Below, piece after piece: positions 5,782 to 6,319 of a DNA stretch of 6,319 bases. The position numbers and the translations under genes are program-made. Origin of the DNA: Muribaculaceae bacterium. Its GTDB lineage: Bacteria > Bacteroidota > Bacteroidia > Bacteroidales > Muribaculaceae. The notes beneath the pieces are model-generated. The model did not search any database, was not told where the DNA came from, and saw only the letters and a program-made list of their open reading frames with translations. Each line of letters opens with the position of its first letter. Positions within the stretch are counted from its first letter, which is position 1. The stretch is from positions 1-6,319 of the forward strand of contig JAKSMA010000146.1 in assembly GCA_024400895.1 (NCBI GenBank). The letters run 5' to 3'.

Positions 5782-6319
5782 CAGTTCTTGGAACTGGTTG
5801 ATAATTTCTTCCATCACATACGACATGATAGGTTCAGCCTTTGCAGCGGCCTCTTGTACTTCTTCGTGGCTTACCTTTACCACTTCGATGCCTTCGCCAC
5901 CGAGGTCGGTAATAACCGACATACCAAACACTTCCATGCCCATGTGGCGTGCCACAATCACTTCTGGAACGGTGCTCATGCCCACTGCATCACCACCAAT
6001 ACGAGAGAAGTAGCGATATTCTGCAGGAGTTTCAAAAGTAGGGCCTTGAGTGCCAACATACACACCTTCCACAAGGCGAATATCCTTTTCTGCAGCAATT
6101 TCCTTAGCCTTTGCAATCAAGCGGTGGCTATATGGCTCGTCCATACTTGGGAAACGAGGGCCAAGTTCATTGTAGTTCTTGCCACGCAATGGGTGTTCTG
6201 GGAAGAGATTGATGTGGTCGGTGATAATCATCAAATCGCCGATGCGGAATTGAGGATTCATACCACCAGCAGCATTCGAAACGAAGAGCGTCTTCACGCC
6301 AAGTTTGTTCATCACGCGC
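5779..6319 (-). CDS. punA: Purine nucleoside phosphorylase, trimeric PNP/MTAP type, partial (5' end missing)
   Basis: The enzyme cleaves purine (deoxy)ribonucleosides with phosphate to the free base and (deoxy)ribose-1-phosphate, for purine salvage in the cytosol. About 180 C-terminal residues of an expected 270 or so are present. The frame stays open to the window edge, and the GTG/ATG near 6315-6310 are internal codons of the conserved helix before SNAAGG. Counting residues from the GTG at 6315: SNAAGG at 13-18 (phosphate/base site), GPTFETPAE at 91-99 with the purine-contacting Glu at 95, [13 protein letters not shown] at 112-124, ITDLGG at 135-140 and SHEEV at 149-153. Where 6-oxopurine PNPs usually have Asn after VT/IT (human Asn243), this protein has Asp137. 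The gene ends inside the last heptamer repeat. The symbol is by family resemblance; xapA- or MTAP-like specificity is not excluded. Confidence 0.9.
   Translation of the reverse strand, partial: RVMNKLGVKTLFVSNAAGGMNPQFRIGDLMIITDHINLFPEHPLRGKNYNELGPRFPSMDEPYSHRLIAKAKEIAAEKDIRLVEGVYVGTQGPTFETPAEYRYFSRIGGDAVGMSTVPEVIVARHMGMEVFGMSVITDLGGEGIEVVKVSHEEVQEAAAKAEPIMSYVMEEIINQFQEL

Overview
The window reads as a chromosomal segment from a member of the Bacteroidota, probably order Bacteroidales (Prevotella/Bacteroides-like). Three things point there. The tRNA promoter matches the Bacteroidota consensus (TTTG, 20-nt spacer, TAnnTTTG). Gene starts lack clear Shine-Dalgarno sequences and sit behind A/T-rich leaders. 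The protein families and their sizes also fit, for example a fused HisIE and a short LysA. The genus is inference. Every supported gene lies on the minus strand, so transcription runs from high to low coordinates.

Layout in the direction of transcription. (1) 6319-5779: the C-terminal two thirds of a trimeric-type purine nucleoside phosphorylase, cut by the window edge. (2) 5781-5281: an AT-rich unit of about 500 bp. It holds a 124-aa four-helix-bundle protein of the 23S rRNA intervening-sequence (S23/IVS) family. Eight tandem heptamers lie on its upstream side, and a matching inverted heptamer tract lies on its downstream side. (3) 5272-4223: thiL, thiamine-monophosphate kinase. (4) 4128-1417: a compact late-histidine cluster hisH-hisA-hisF-hisIE with overlapping or nearly touching ends. 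(5) 1371-223: lysA, diaminopimelate decarboxylase, followed by a candidate intrinsic terminator. (6) 158-1: a strong promoter, a structured leader and the first 53 nt of tRNA-Arg(UCU), cut by the left edge.

How the genes work together: HisIE, HisA and HisH/HisF catalyse consecutive steps of histidine synthesis, from phosphoribosyl-ATP to imidazole-glycerol phosphate plus AICAR. AICAR returns to purine synthesis. LysA makes lysine from meso-diaminopimelate. ThiL makes the cofactor thiamine diphosphate. The phosphorylase belongs to purine salvage. This is ordinary housekeeping metabolism.

The part that stands out is the four-helix-bundle cassette between the phosphorylase and thiL. It is much poorer in GC than its neighbours and is bounded by 17-bp perfect inverted repeats built from a 7-bp unit. 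It fits almost exactly between the stop codon of one gene and the start codon of the next, which looks like an inserted, repeat-bounded unit. No transposase, CRISPR array, reverse transcriptase or defence gene is visible. Gaps between genes not listed separately (1372-1416, 4129-4222) are short, and I see no convincing promoter in them.
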